A DNA stretch of 12,030 nt from assembly GCA_964404395.1 (NCBI GenBank), contig CAYOKA010000064.1, positions 1 to 12,030 of the forward strand. Direction: 5' to 3'. Position numbers and translations under genes: made by a program. Each line of letters opens with the position of its first letter. Positions within the stretch are counted from its first letter, which is position 1. Source of the DNA: JAAYBT01 sp964404395. GTDB taxonomy: Bacteria; Bacillota; Clostridia; Acetivibrionales; DTU013. Below, in pieces: positions 1 to 8,441 of this stretch. The notes under the pieces were generated by a model. That model worked only from the letters and a program-made list of their open reading frames with translations. It searched no databases and had not been told where the DNA came from.

Positions 1-1
1 T

Positions 2-1486
2 ATAGTGGTTGTTTCAATTGGCATCTCCATATTTTTGATTAGCAGGCCAAACCGTATTGTGCTGTTTACAAATACGGATCAGAAGCAAATAGGCGAAATG
101 ATAAGTGTATTAAATGATAATGGCATTTGGAATTCTGCCGAAAACGGTGGTACCAGTATCGTCATTGATTCAAAGGACAATAATAAAGCGCAGATTCTTT
201 TAGCTCAGGCCGGTTATCCCAGGGAGGGCTTTACTTTTGAAGATGCCATATCCAATATCGGTCTAACCAAAACTCAGCAGGACAAGGAAAAGATTTGGCA
301 GCATCAACGTGTTTCTGATTTGGAAAGAAAAATAGAGCTGTTGGACAATATTGACGAGGCTGCTGTTACGCTTGCGACACCGGAGACTTCCATTTTCCTT
401 AATGCCAGCTCGGATCGACCAAGACCTACTGCGTATATCATGGTTAGACCCAATAAGACCCTTTCCTCGTCTCAGGTGGAAGGCATAGTAATGCTAGTTT
501 CGAGGAGTGTTGAAAATCTTGACCCTAATGATATAACCATTGTTGACAACAACAGTAATATACTTAACGTAACTTCAGGAGACGATTCAATAAGTACCGC
601 AAACAGCCAGGAGGAGCTGAGGAAAAAGAGAGAGGGCGAGCTTGAACAAAAGGTGCTGGATTATTTCAGCGGCGGGCAGTTTGAGAATTTTGACACTCTA
701 CGAGTTGTAGCAAATGTTGCTCTTGATTTTGATAAGTATAAATCACAGACGAAGTCTATTACCAATCCCGAAGGCATGGAAGGCGGGGCTGTGATTAGTA
801 GCAGCATCAAAGAAGAGATAGTGAAGAATGGCACAGAGGGGGGAGAGCCCGGTCTTGGCTCTAATCCCGGTGATACCGGTGCGACAGGATATAGGACTGG
901 CTCCGGCTCATCATCTGACTATTCCAATACGCAGGAAGATATAAACTACGGCTATGATGAGGAGCTACGGGAACAGGAAAAGGCTACGGGGAAATTCATA
1001 CCGGAGGATAGTGGGATTGCGATATCATTATGGTATGGAAATAAGGTTACTGATGATTCCGGACTCAATGATGACTTTATTTCAGAAATAAGGACTGCGG
1101 CCAGCACTGCGACAGGTGTACCGATTACAAATATCACAGTTAGTAAGCTAAAGCTGGCACCAGTAGAGGTTATTGAAAAGACGTCACTCGAAAGAATTAA
1201 TGAACTTTTTAGGGACTATGGTTTTTTTGCACTGATGATTCTTTTAATCATCGGTTTAATTATTTTAAGCATACCCAGAAAAAAGGGCGTAGAAGCAACA
1301 CATGTACAGCAGCCCGCAACGGCTACTGGGCCACGGTTCATAGTTCATGATCAGGAGGATCCGCTGCCTGAGATCGAACTGGAAGAAAGATCGGAGATTA
1401 AGAAACAGCTAGACAAGTTTGTCAAGCAAAAACCTGAATCTGTTGCTCAACTATTGAGAAACTGGCTTTCTGATGATTGGGAATAG
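2..1486 (+). CDS. fliF: Flagellar MS-ring protein FliF (5'-truncated)
   Basis: FliF is the membrane protein whose oligomer makes the MS ring, the base of the flagellar rotor and the housing of the export gate. The frame is already open at the window edge: the first visible residues (VVVSIGISIFLISRP) look like the end of the first membrane helix, so the true start lies upstream and the GTG at 5 is only an internal codon. YscJ/FliF ring-building modules follow (LLAQAGYPREGFTFED; then RPTAYIMVRPN with SSSQVEGIVMLVS). Next come a Gly/Ser-rich linker at about visible residues 280-310 and a second membrane helix at about 405-426 (FFALMILLIIGLIILSIP). The cytoplasmic tail ends in KPESVAQLLRNWLSDD, the segment that binds the FliG N-terminal domain in characterised systems. 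It is followed 48 bases later by fliG, the usual pairing. Family assignment is secure; only the N-terminus is missing. Confidence 0.97.
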   Translation: MVVVSIGISIFLISRPNRIVLFTNTDQKQIGEMISVLNDNGIWNSAENGGTSIVIDSKDNNKAQILLAQAGYPREGFTFEDAISNIGLTKTQQDKEKIWQHQRVSDLERKIELLDNIDEAAVTLATPETSIFLNASSDRPRPTAYIMVRPNKTLSSSQVEGIVMLVSRSVENLDPNDITIVDNNSNILNVTSGDDSISTANSQEELRKKREGELEQKVLDYFSGGQFENFDTLRVVANVALDFDKYKSQTKSITNPEGMEGGAVISSSIKEEIVKNGTEGGEPGLGSNPGDTGATGYRTGSGSSSDYSNTQEDINYGYDEELREQEKATGKFIPEDSGIAISLWYGNKVTDDSGLNDDFISEIRTAASTATGVPITNITVSKLKLAPVEVIEKTSLERINELFRDYGFFALMILLIIGLIILSIPRKKGVEATHVQQPATATGPRFIVHDQEDPLPEIELEERSEIKKQLDKFVKQKPESVAQLLRNWLSDDWE

Positions 1487-1534
1487 CTAAACGAGGCAAA
1501 TACCCTAAACAATGTATAGGAGAGGTTAATTTGT

Positions 1535-2554
1535 ATGGCAAGAGCGGGATATAGATCTGAAAGAACTGGTAGAGAAAAGGCTGCAATGCTTTTAATTTCA
1601 ATTGGGCCTGAAAAATCAGCTGAAATTTTCAGGCACCTCAAAGAAGAAGAAATAGAGCAGCTGACATTGGAGATAGCAAATATCAGGACTGTAGCACCTG
1701 ATGAAAAGGAAAAGGTAATGGAGGAGTTCTACCAGATATGTCTCGCTCAGGATTATATTGCCGAGGGCGGTATCGGCTATGCCAAAGAGATACTTGAAAA
1801 AGCTCTCGGCACCCAGAAGGCTCTTGATGTCATAAACAAGCTGACAGTATCATTGCAAGTGAGGCCTTTCGAATTTGTAAGAAAGACAGACCCCGCACAG
1901 CTACTAAATTTTATCCAGAAGGAGCATTCTCAGACAATCGCACTTATACTTGCCTATCTCAAGCCACAGCAAGCTTCTGTTGTACTTGCTGCATTGCCAC
2001 AAGATAAGCAGGCAGATGTTGCAAGACGTATTGCAACGATGGATCGCACTTCGCCTGAAGTAATAAAAGAGGTGGAACGCATATTGGAAAAGAACCTTTC
2101 ATCCCTTGTAACCGAAGATTTCACAGCGTCAGGCGGGGTACAGGCTATTGTTAATATACTCAATACTGTTGATAGAGGAACAGAAAAATACATTATGGAG
2201 ACACTGGAAATTGAAGATACCGATCTTGCCGAGGAAATCAGAAAGAGGATGTTTGTGTTCGAAGACATTCTTACCTTGGACAATCGTTCTATACAAAGAT
2301 TCCTGCGTGATGTTGAGAATAATCTACTTGCCATTGCCTTAAAGGGTGCAACCGAGGAAGTGCAAAAAATTATTTATGCAAATATGTCTAAGCGTCTTTC
2401 GGAAATGATAAAAGAGGATATCGAGTTTATGGGGCCTGTTAGGCTTAAGGATGTCGAAGAGGCTCAACAGAAGATTGTTAATATAATAAGAAAGCTCGAG
2501 GATGCAGGTGAAATTGTAATATCCAGGGGCGGAGGAGATGAAATCATTGTATAA
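1535..2554 (+). CDS. fliG: Flagellar motor switch protein FliG
   Basis: FliG sits on the MS ring and receives torque from the stator; its conformation sets rotation direction. At 339 residues it has the usual family length. The N-terminal FliF-binding domain (GREKAAMLLISIGPEKSAEI) is followed by the middle domain with the FliM-binding loop at residues 130-133. That loop reads EHSQ rather than the usual EHPQ. The MFVF hinge is at 239-242, and the C-terminal torque domain carries the charged helix KRLSEMIKEDIEFMGPVR and ends GEIVISRGGGDEIIV. The start is ATG 1535, preceded by AGGAGAGG at 1518-1525. The 3' end overlaps fliH, which suggests coupled translation. Length and domain content show an intact gene. 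Assignment is certain; the functional effect of the Ser in EHSQ is unknown. Confidence 0.98.
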   Translation: MARAGYRSERTGREKAAMLLISIGPEKSAEIFRHLKEEEIEQLTLEIANIRTVAPDEKEKVMEEFYQICLAQDYIAEGGIGYAKEILEKALGTQKALDVINKLTVSLQVRPFEFVRKTDPAQLLNFIQKEHSQTIALILAYLKPQQASVVLAALPQDKQADVARRIATMDRTSPEVIKEVERILEKNLSSLVTEDFTASGGVQAIVNILNTVDRGTEKYIMETLEIEDTDLAEEIRKRMFVFEDILTLDNRSIQRFLRDVENNLLAIALKGATEEVQKIIYANMSKRLSEMIKEDIEFMGPVRLKDVEEAQQKIVNIIRKLEDAGEIVISRGGGDEIIV

Positions 2555-3299
2555 CAAGGTCTTCAAAAACAACCAAATAACCTATGGGAGACCGTATCAG
2601 ATTAGGGTAGCGGATGACCTGCGGCACTATTCGAAAGCCAATGATGCGCAAGTGAATGATGAGGAAGATTTTCTTGATTCATCGGATCCGCAGATAATTC
2701 TTAAGAATGCAAAAGGAAAGGCTGAACTTCTCATAAAAGAAGCTCAACTTGAAGCAGACAGGCTTATGCAAACCTCGCAGGAGCAGGCGCAGGAGCAAGC
2801 TAGAAGTATCGCCGAGGAGGCATGGCAGACAGGATATGCTGAAGGAATGGAAGCTGCCGCCCAGCAAAACAGATCCCTTCTTGAAGAAGCAGAACAGATA
2901 AAGCGAAATGCAGCTGAGGAATATGAAAGCCAAATGAATTCAATGGAAGCTGATATGCTAGCTCTTGTACTTGATGTTGCCAGAAAGGCTGTGGCAGGTG
3001 AACTGGCCATAAACAAGGGGGTAATTATGCAGCTTGTTCGGGATGCCCTGCCTGGTTGCTCAGCTAAAAGCGATGCTGTAATAAAAGTGTCACCCGATGA
3101 TGCCGATTATTTGGAAGGAAATGCAGAGGAGCTTTATTCTCAATTAGAGGGCGTAGACAATTTGAAAATAGTAAGGGACAGTGCTTTGAAGCCAGGAGAC
3201 TGCATTATTGAAACACCACTAGGCAGTGTTGATGCAGGAGCAGGTACGAGATTGGAAAAGATTGAAGAAACATTTAAAGAAGAATTGTCTGGAAGATAG
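2538..3299 (+). CDS. fliH: Flagellar export ATPase regulator FliH
   Basis: FliH is the stator-like partner of the export ATPase FliI: it forms a peripheral stalk, holds FliI at the export gate and restrains its activity. The protein is about 250 residues. A variable N-terminus leads into a long Ala/Glu/Gln-rich coiled coil at about residues 50-135 (for example EQAQEQARSIAEEAWQTGYAEG). The C-terminal FliH/V-ATPase E-subunit-like domain contains MLALVLDVARKAVAGE and ends with ALKPGDCIIETPLGSVDAG. It lies between fliG and fliI, as usual. The start is uncertain: ATG 2538 has GGAGGAG touching it, so it would have to use AGGGG at 2525-2529, whereas TTG 2547 lies 9 bases after GGAGGAG and gives MYNKVFKNNQ. 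Either start overlaps the end of fliG. Family call is firm, start is not. Confidence 0.93.
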   Translation: MKSLYNKVFKNNQITYGRPYQIRVADDLRHYSKANDAQVNDEEDFLDSSDPQIILKNAKGKAELLIKEAQLEADRLMQTSQEQAQEQARSIAEEAWQTGYAEGMEAAAQQNRSLLEEAEQIKRNAAEEYESQMNSMEADMLALVLDVARKAVAGELAINKGVIMQLVRDALPGCSAKSDAVIKVSPDDADYLEGNAEELYSQLEGVDNLKIVRDSALKPGDCIIETPLGSVDAGAGTRLEKIEETFKEELSGR

Positions 3300-3326
3300 T
3301 TAACTTGGAAGTGAGGATTTTGTCAA

Positions 3327-4643
3327 GTGCATGGTATCCTTGAAAAATACCACAATCTATTAGAAAAATCTAATTACGTCAGATACTGCGGCAAGGTCTC
3401 CAAGGTAGTAGGGCTTACTATAGAATCGGAAGGCCCGGAGGTAGACATAGGCGAGCTTTGTCAGATTTTTGCATCCAGGGGCAAAAGGATAATACACACA
3501 GAGGTTGTTGGTTTCAGGGACAACAAAGTCCTTCTGATGCCCCTTGGAGAGATGGCCGGTGTCGGACCTGGGAACATGATTGTAGCTTCTGATACGGTGC
3601 TAAAGGTGGGGGTAGGTGATGGTCTCACAGGCCGTGTTCTTGATGGTCTGGGATATCCCCTAGACGGAAAGGAGCCTTTCAAACCGGGTCAATACTATCC
3701 AATCAATAGCAAACCACCTCATCCACTAAGAAGAAAAAGAATAACTGAGCCCCTTGTGCTTGGAATAAAGGCTATTGATGGACTGCTGACAGTAGGAAAG
3801 GGTCAACGTATAGGCATATTCTCCGGCAGTGGCGTGGGTAAAAGCACTCTGATGGGTATGATAGCTAGGAATACAAAGGCCGATATTAACGTTATTGCGC
3901 TAATAGGGGAGCGCGGGAGAGAGGTTAGAGAGTTCCTGGAGAAGGATCTTCAGGAGGAGGGCTTGTCACGGTCGGTTGTGATAGTTGCAACCTCCGATCA
4001 GCCGGCACTTGTCAGGCTAAAGGGGGCCTTGGTTGCAACAGCTGTGGCAGAATATTTCAGAGATCAGGGGAAAGATGTTTTGCTATTGATGGATTCGCTG
4101 ACGCGTTTTGCCATGGCTCAAAGAGAGGTTGGACTATCTACGGGAGAGCCGCCTGTCTCAAGAGGATATACGCCCTCGGTATTCAGTGTTATGCCAAAGC
4201 TGCTTGAGCGTGCAGGCAACTCTGAGAAAGGCTCGATTACCGGCCTTTATACAGTGCTCGTTGACGGGGACGATATGACTGAGCCTGTAACAGATACTGC
4301 CAGAGGCATATTAGATGGGCATATTGTGCTGTCAAGGTCACTTGCCAACAGAAACCAATACCCGGCTATAGATGTGCTGGCAAGCATCAGCCGTGTTATG
4401 CCGGACATTATTTCAGATGAGCATAAGATTGCCGCTGCAGAGCTTAAGAAAGCCCTTGCTATCTACACAGACGCAGAGGATCTTATTAACATAGGTGCAT
4501 ATGTAAAGGGAAGCAATGATAAAATTGATTATGCCATTAGTCTGATAGATAAAATATTGGCCTTCATACAGCAATCTACAGAAGAACGTTTTGAGTTTGA
4601 TGAGGTGCTAAGCTCACTCAACTCAATTTTTGAGAAGGATTAG
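3327..4643 (+). CDS. fliI: Flagellum-specific ATP synthase / export ATPase FliI
   Basis: FliI is the hexameric ATPase at the cytoplasmic face of the type III export apparatus; it helps dock and unfold chaperone-bound substrates. The 438-residue protein has the F1-beta-like layout: an N-terminal beta-barrel (about 15-90), the P-loop GSGVGKST at 167-174, the catalytic-region GERGREV at 194-200 with Glu195, Walker B VLLLMD at 251-256, and the ATPase alpha/beta signature PAIDVLASISR at 346-356, followed by a helical C-terminal domain. The start is GTG 3327, with GTGAGGA at 3311-3317 as ribosome binding site; the upstream codons in frame offer nothing better. fliH lies 27 bases upstream and fliJ 10 bases downstream. 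All catalytic motifs are intact. The N-terminal region and the flagellar neighbours separate it from the F1 beta subunit and from virulence secretion ATPases. Confidence 0.98.
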   Translation: MHGILEKYHNLLEKSNYVRYCGKVSKVVGLTIESEGPEVDIGELCQIFASRGKRIIHTEVVGFRDNKVLLMPLGEMAGVGPGNMIVASDTVLKVGVGDGLTGRVLDGLGYPLDGKEPFKPGQYYPINSKPPHPLRRKRITEPLVLGIKAIDGLLTVGKGQRIGIFSGSGVGKSTLMGMIARNTKADINVIALIGERGREVREFLEKDLQEEGLSRSVVIVATSDQPALVRLKGALVATAVAEYFRDQGKDVLLLMDSLTRFAMAQREVGLSTGEPPVSRGYTPSVFSVMPKLLERAGNSEKGSITGLYTVLVDGDDMTEPVTDTARGILDGHIVLSRSLANRNQYPAIDVLASISRVMPDIISDEHKIAAAELKKALAIYTDAEDLINIGAYVKGSNDKIDYAISLIDKILAFIQQSTEERFEFDEVLSSLNSIFEKD

Positions 4644-4653
4644 GGGTGAGTTA

Positions 4654-5103
4654 GTGGCAAAGTTCACCTTCAATCTTGAAGCAGTACTAAGAATTAAAAC
4701 GCAGAAGGAAGAAAGCATCAAGAATGAGCTTGGAAAGGCAGTTCAAAGGCTGGAGGCAGAGAAGCAAAAGCTGGCTAAGCTTGAGAATACTGTTGAGGAA
4801 ATAACGGCGCAATTCAATAGAAAAGCCAAAAGAACCACCGTTCGTAAGCTAATTGAGTTCAATGAATACCTGTCTCTACTAGACTCCAAAATCAAAAAGC
4901 AAAAAGAAAATGTAAACTGTGCGGCTTCGGATGTCGATAGAATTAGAGAAGAGCTATTGCAAGCTGTTAAGGAAAGAAAAATACTTGAGAAATTAAAAGA
5001 AAAAAAGTTTGATGAATTTCTTCATGAGCAGAAAAAGCTTGAGCAAAAGTCAAATGATGAACATGTCAGCTTTATGCATAAGGCCGGCAGTGTAGGAGAT
5101 TAG
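4654..5103 (+). CDS. fliJ: Flagellar export protein FliJ
   Basis: FliJ is a small all-helical coiled-coil protein that inserts into the FliI hexamer like the gamma subunit of F1 and activates the export gate. The preferred start is GTG 4654, giving a 149-residue protein that begins MAKFTFNLEAVLRIKTQKEE, typical of Firmicute FliJ proteins. AGGGGTG at 4642-4648 provides a ribosome binding site, and the gene then begins 10 bases after fliI stops. A longer frame from TTG 4630 would add eight residues (MRRIRGEL) translated from the fliI end and this binding site, and is less likely. The sequence is almost entirely charged heptad-like helix with no predicted membrane segment. Position between fliI and the motE-like gene supports the call, which otherwise rests on N-terminal similarity and length because FliJ sequences diverge quickly. 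Confidence 0.92.
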   Translation: MAKFTFNLEAVLRIKTQKEESIKNELGKAVQRLEAEKQKLAKLENTVEEITAQFNRKAKRTTVRKLIEFNEYLSLLDSKIKKQKENVNCAASDVDRIREELLQAVKERKILEKLKEKKFDEFLHEQKKLEQKSNDEHVSFMHKAGSVGD

Positions 5104-5105
5104 GA

Positions 5106-5891
5106 ATGGCTAATGGTGTAAAGTCGAAAAAAAACGAAAAGGGCGGATTTCTTAGTTTAGTGACTATTTTGTTAGTTATCACTGTCATAATTGCTATTTT
5201 TGGTGGTGTTTTTTATTTTATTATTGCCAACAATATTGGCGGAGTAACAGAAAAGAACTATGCTTCAATAAAAAGCATACCGATTTTAAACCGCGCACTT
5301 CCGGGGCCTCCAGATCCTCTAAATCCAATATACATGACTAATGAAGAAATAAGAAGCCAATACATCGTCTACCAATCTGAGAATGCTGATTTGAATAAGC
5401 AGCTGGAGGAGGCAGAAAGCCAAATTGCCGAATACAGAGCATTTAAAGATGATTATGATGTTTTGGTTCAAGAGGTTCAGGCTCAAAAAGAGAATTTGGA
5501 TGCCCGTGAGGCTCGTATTAGGGAAAGGGAGCTTTTACAACAGGAGCTACAGCTTGATATTGACAAACTGATTACCGAAGGTGACACAGCCTCTTTTGTA
5601 GCCTTTTTTGAGAAGCTTGATCCTGAAAATGCAGCCTTGATTTATGAGAGCGTAATGAAGAAAGAACAGATTGATGCGGAAATAAAAAAATTTGCGCAGA
5701 TTTATGCAGAAATGAAGTCTGATGCAGCAGCAACAATATTTGAACAGCTGGGCAATTCCCAAATTGATATGATAGCTGGCACTCTTAAAGCTATGAATAG
5801 AACTAGTGCTTCAAAAATCTTGGAATCAATGACCCCTTCATTTGCAGCAAAGGTAACTGAGAGATTAGACGAGCTGTATAAGGGGAATTGA
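5106..5891 (+). CDS. MotE/YlxF-like membrane-anchored coiled-coil protein
   Basis: A 261-residue protein with a short basic cytoplasmic N-terminus, one membrane helix at about residues 15-41 (FLSLVTILLVITVIIAIFG), a Pro-rich segment (LPGPPDPLNP), and a long coiled coil at about 79-157. A helical C-terminal domain at about 165-255 resembles the MgtE N-terminal/FliG-like superhelix (FEKLDPENAALIYESV, then SASKILESMTPSFAAKV). This architecture, between fliJ and fliK, matches the YlxF/MotE family of Firmicutes and alphaproteobacteria. MotE in Sinorhizobium has been described as a periplasmic chaperone for the motility protein MotC; YlxF in Bacillus has no settled role that I know of. ATG 5106 is used, 6 bases after AGGAGA (5094-5099), which overlaps the fliJ end. 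The family call is good; a role in hook-length control, export or stator assembly is only inference. Confidence 0.85.
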   Translation: MANGVKSKKNEKGGFLSLVTILLVITVIIAIFGGVFYFIIANNIGGVTEKNYASIKSIPILNRALPGPPDPLNPIYMTNEEIRSQYIVYQSENADLNKQLEEAESQIAEYRAFKDDYDVLVQEVQAQKENLDAREARIRERELLQQELQLDIDKLITEGDTASFVAFFEKLDPENAALIYESVMKKEQIDAEIKKFAQIYAEMKSDAAATIFEQLGNSQIDMIAGTLKAMNRTSASKILESMTPSFAAKVTERLDELYKGN

Positions 5892-5922
5892 TATATTGTT
5901 TTATTCGAAAGGAGGTGAAAAA

Positions 5923-7548
5923 ATGACATTGACGGAATGTTTAATGGGGGGTCTTCAAGCAAACCAAGCAGAGATTATATCTATGATGGGCACTAAAACT
6001 ACTCAAAGTATGCAAAATGGTAATACTTGTTCCAACTTCGATAAGATCCTTGACAGCAGGCTAAGGAGCAATAGAGGGGGAGACTACACGGCGGTTGACA
6101 AATACAATTCTTCGACTAATCATAGAGATGTCGGAGCAGAGGCAGTCAAGATGGATGCTCAACCCAGGTATAGGACCTTTCGCGAGGCAAATAATTGCAG
6201 TGAGACAACTGGGCCAATGGTGAAGAATACCGCTAGTAAAAATGCAGAGTATACCAGCAGGTTAGAAAAGGATGCCAGGGCCTCAGTCAAGCTGAAGGAA
6301 GAGGCCGAGACGGAAAACATAATTCAAATAATGGCACATATGCTTGGCCTTAACGTGGTGGATCTTCGCATAGTGTTGGATGATGCAGGCGTAGATTTGG
6401 AATTATTATACCCTATGCAAAGTACTGGCGAAATATCTGAAGCCTTATCACAGCATTTGGGGCTGACCGGTGAACAACAGGATGCACTTGAAAGCATGCT
6501 AAATCTTGCATGGCAATTGTTTGAAATACCCGTGGATCAGGATACTGCTGCAGAAATACCCGATGAGATTTCCCCCGCTTTAGCCGAGAACCTTCAATTG
6601 CCTCCAGATACTTATGAGGCAAAGGCTTCCGAGCTACCCGGTGATGCGACTTTGTTTAATACTTTCCCCCGGATGACAGATGAATCACCTTTAGATCAGT
6701 TGAGCACACAGATTATACTAAAGCTTAATGAATACGCTAAATTGCTGGAAGAGGACAGTGAATCCGCAGAGAAGGAATTAGCAAAGTTGCTGCTTCCATT
6801 GCTGGAAAAATCATCAATGAGAGGGCAAATGCTTGCTTCTCCTAAGCAGGGAACAGATGACTTGGATCTATTACCCGCCGAAACGAACATGACCGAGGCA
6901 TCGGTAGAGGGAGCAGAGAAAAATATGCGAACCGAGTCCTGTGACGAGACCAGTCAGGAGATGAAGTTTCCAAAGGATCAGTTACAGCAGGTTTTACCAA
7001 AGACACCCCTTATATCCGACGAGTCACAATTACAGCCGGCATTTTCTGCTTTTACACAAGCAATTCAGGTTGCTTCTGAGATTAACACTGAGAGCTATGC
7101 AACAACAACTGCAAAAGAAATACTTAGCCAGATAATTGGTGAGGCACAGGTCATTCTGTCTGAGGGAAAGTCCGAGATGATAATGGATCTAAAGCCTGAA
7201 AGCCTTGGGAAGCTGTCTCTTAAGCTGATTACGGAGAAGGGCATTGTTATGGCGAAGTTTGTTGCCGAAAACCAGCAGGTTATGCAGGTGCTTGAGTCAA
7301 ATATGCAGCTTTTAAAAGATTCTCTGCAAAAGCAAGGTCTAGCTGTTGCGGACTTTACTGTTTCTGTCAGACAGGAGTCTGCCAGCTTCAGTGAAAACAA
7401 GCGGCAATACGGCGGAGAGAACAGACATATAAAACTATCGGTTCGGAAAAGTTTAGCGGTTGAAACACAGTTCCCAGACTTCCCTCAGGCGACAAGCACT
7501 GGTAATCCCTATATTTGGGAAAGTAGCACAATTAATCTTACGGCATAG
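5923..7548 (+). CDS. fliK: Flagellar hook-length control protein FliK
   Basis: FliK is exported while the hook grows, measures it, and switches the export gate from hook to filament substrates. The protein is 541 residues from ATG 5923, which has an ideal site (GGAGGTG at 5911-5917, about 6 bases before the start). An in-frame TTG at 5896 would place that site inside the coding region and is rejected. The first ~390 residues are low-complexity, polar and poorly conserved, as expected for the flexible ruler. The conserved Flg_hook domain lies at about 393-490, with MIMDLKPESLGKLSLKL, VMAKFVAENQQVMQVLE and SLQKQGLAVADFTVSV. It ends directly before flgD, with its TAG inside the flgD ribosome binding site. 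The C-terminal domain makes the call secure; the ruler region alone would not be recognisable. Confidence 0.93.
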   Translation: MTLTECLMGGLQANQAEIISMMGTKTTQSMQNGNTCSNFDKILDSRLRSNRGGDYTAVDKYNSSTNHRDVGAEAVKMDAQPRYRTFREANNCSETTGPMVKNTASKNAEYTSRLEKDARASVKLKEEAETENIIQIMAHMLGLNVVDLRIVLDDAGVDLELLYPMQSTGEISEALSQHLGLTGEQQDALESMLNLAWQLFEIPVDQDTAAEIPDEISPALAENLQLPPDTYEAKASELPGDATLFNTFPRMTDESPLDQLSTQIILKLNEYAKLLEEDSESAEKELAKLLLPLLEKSSMRGQMLASPKQGTDDLDLLPAETNMTEASVEGAEKNMRTESCDETSQEMKFPKDQLQQVLPKTPLISDESQLQPAFSAFTQAIQVASEINTESYATTTAKEILSQIIGEAQVILSEGKSEMIMDLKPESLGKLSLKLITEKGIVMAKFVAENQQVMQVLESNMQLLKDSLQKQGLAVADFTVSVRQESASFSENKRQYGGENRHIKLSVRKSLAVETQFPDFPQATSTGNPYIWESSTINLTA

Positions 7549-7559
7549 GAGGTGAAGAA

Positions 7560-8441
7560 ATGAGCGTTTTAGGTATTAGCGGTAGCCAAAAGACAATTCA
7601 GGAGGTCATTGATTCAAATGCCTCAAACACAAGTGATAGGAAAACGGGAGAGCTTGGTAAAGATGACTTTCTAAACCTTCTTGTTACCCAACTCAGGTAT
7701 CAAGACCCGTTAGCTCCAACGGAAAACACAGAGTTCATCGGGCAAATGGCGCAGTTTAGTTCGCTAGAGCAAATGCAAAACTTAAATACCAGCTTTAATG
7801 CGACAAAAGCATATGCACTGATAGGAAAAGGCGTTGTGGCAAATATCATTGACGATGCCACAGGTGAGATCACTGTATACGGAGGAGACGTTTCCAGCAT
7901 AAAGATCAGTAATGGTAAATACTATGCAATTGTCTCCGGAGTTGAAGTGTCAATCGATGATATCGTGGATGTAACTGAGAGCTCCTATTCCTATGGCAAC
8001 AATCTTTCCGCATTTGCAAACCTTATTGGATACAATGTTAATGGCATTGTATACAATTCCGAGGACGGCGATATGATTAAGGTGAGTGGCAAGGTAAAGG
8101 CACTGCAGAAGGGCATTTATGAGGATTATGCAGTAATGGATGGAGTCAGTGTCGAGATTGCGGGACTAAATACCACGGTGAAGACAACAGATGCAGAGTA
8201 TCTCAGGAATACTCTTGAAACGGCTCATGCCAATGGCGAGGCAGTTGAAATCATTATCAAGGATAGTAATACCGGCAAATATGTTCCCGTTAAAGCTTAC
8301 CTTGCGCAACTGGATATTGCTGATAATGGAAGGATTACAGCAGTTCTTAATGGGCTGCACGTACCTTTGGAGAGCATTACCCAAATAACAAAGCCAGAGG
8401 CTGAAACAGTGGAAGTGGTGGTGAATGACGATGGTGGTTGA
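7560..8441 (+). CDS. flgD: Flagellar hook cap protein FlgD with threefold C-terminal repeat
   Basis: FlgD is the scaffold cap that sits on the growing hook and inserts FlgE subunits. The N-terminal FlgD signature is clear at about residues 31-76 (GKDDFLNLLVTQLRYQDPL, then EFIGQMAQFSSLEQMQNLN). The protein is 293 residues, longer than short Bacillus-type FlgD proteins. The extra length is made of three similar units of about 50 residues, spaced 68-70 residues apart and starting at G89, G157 and G226. Each ends in a Gly-containing turn and a beta strand (YYAIVSGVEVSIDDI; YAVMDGVSVEI; ITAVLNGLHVPLESI), resembling the FlgD Tudor-like domain. The acidic C-terminus (VVVNDDGG) overlaps the next gene by 17 bases. 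ATG 7560 follows AGGAGGTGA at 7547-7555, which includes the fliK stop. Family call is certain; the repeat reading is mine. Confidence 0.96.
   Translation: MSVLGISGSQKTIQEVIDSNASNTSDRKTGELGKDDFLNLLVTQLRYQDPLAPTENTEFIGQMAQFSSLEQMQNLNTSFNATKAYALIGKGVVANIIDDATGEITVYGGDVSSIKISNGKYYAIVSGVEVSIDDIVDVTESSYSYGNNLSAFANLIGYNVNGIVYNSEDGDMIKVSGKVKALQKGIYEDYAVMDGVSVEIAGLNTTVKTTDAEYLRNTLETAHANGEAVEIIIKDSNTGKYVPVKAYLAQLDIADNGRITAVLNGLHVPLESITQITKPEAETVEVVVNDDGG

Noticed and set aside
3082..3109. TAAA-N16-GCCGATTA inside fliH, resembling a sigma-28 promoter
   Set aside because: It lies in a conserved coding stretch (DDADYLEG), is oriented into the end of fliH, and only partly matches the -10 box; chance is the simpler explanation.
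3879..3886. GCCGATAT inside fliI, an exact SigD -10 match
   Set aside because: No TAAA-like -35 at 14-16 bases upstream and it sits inside the ATPase coding region.
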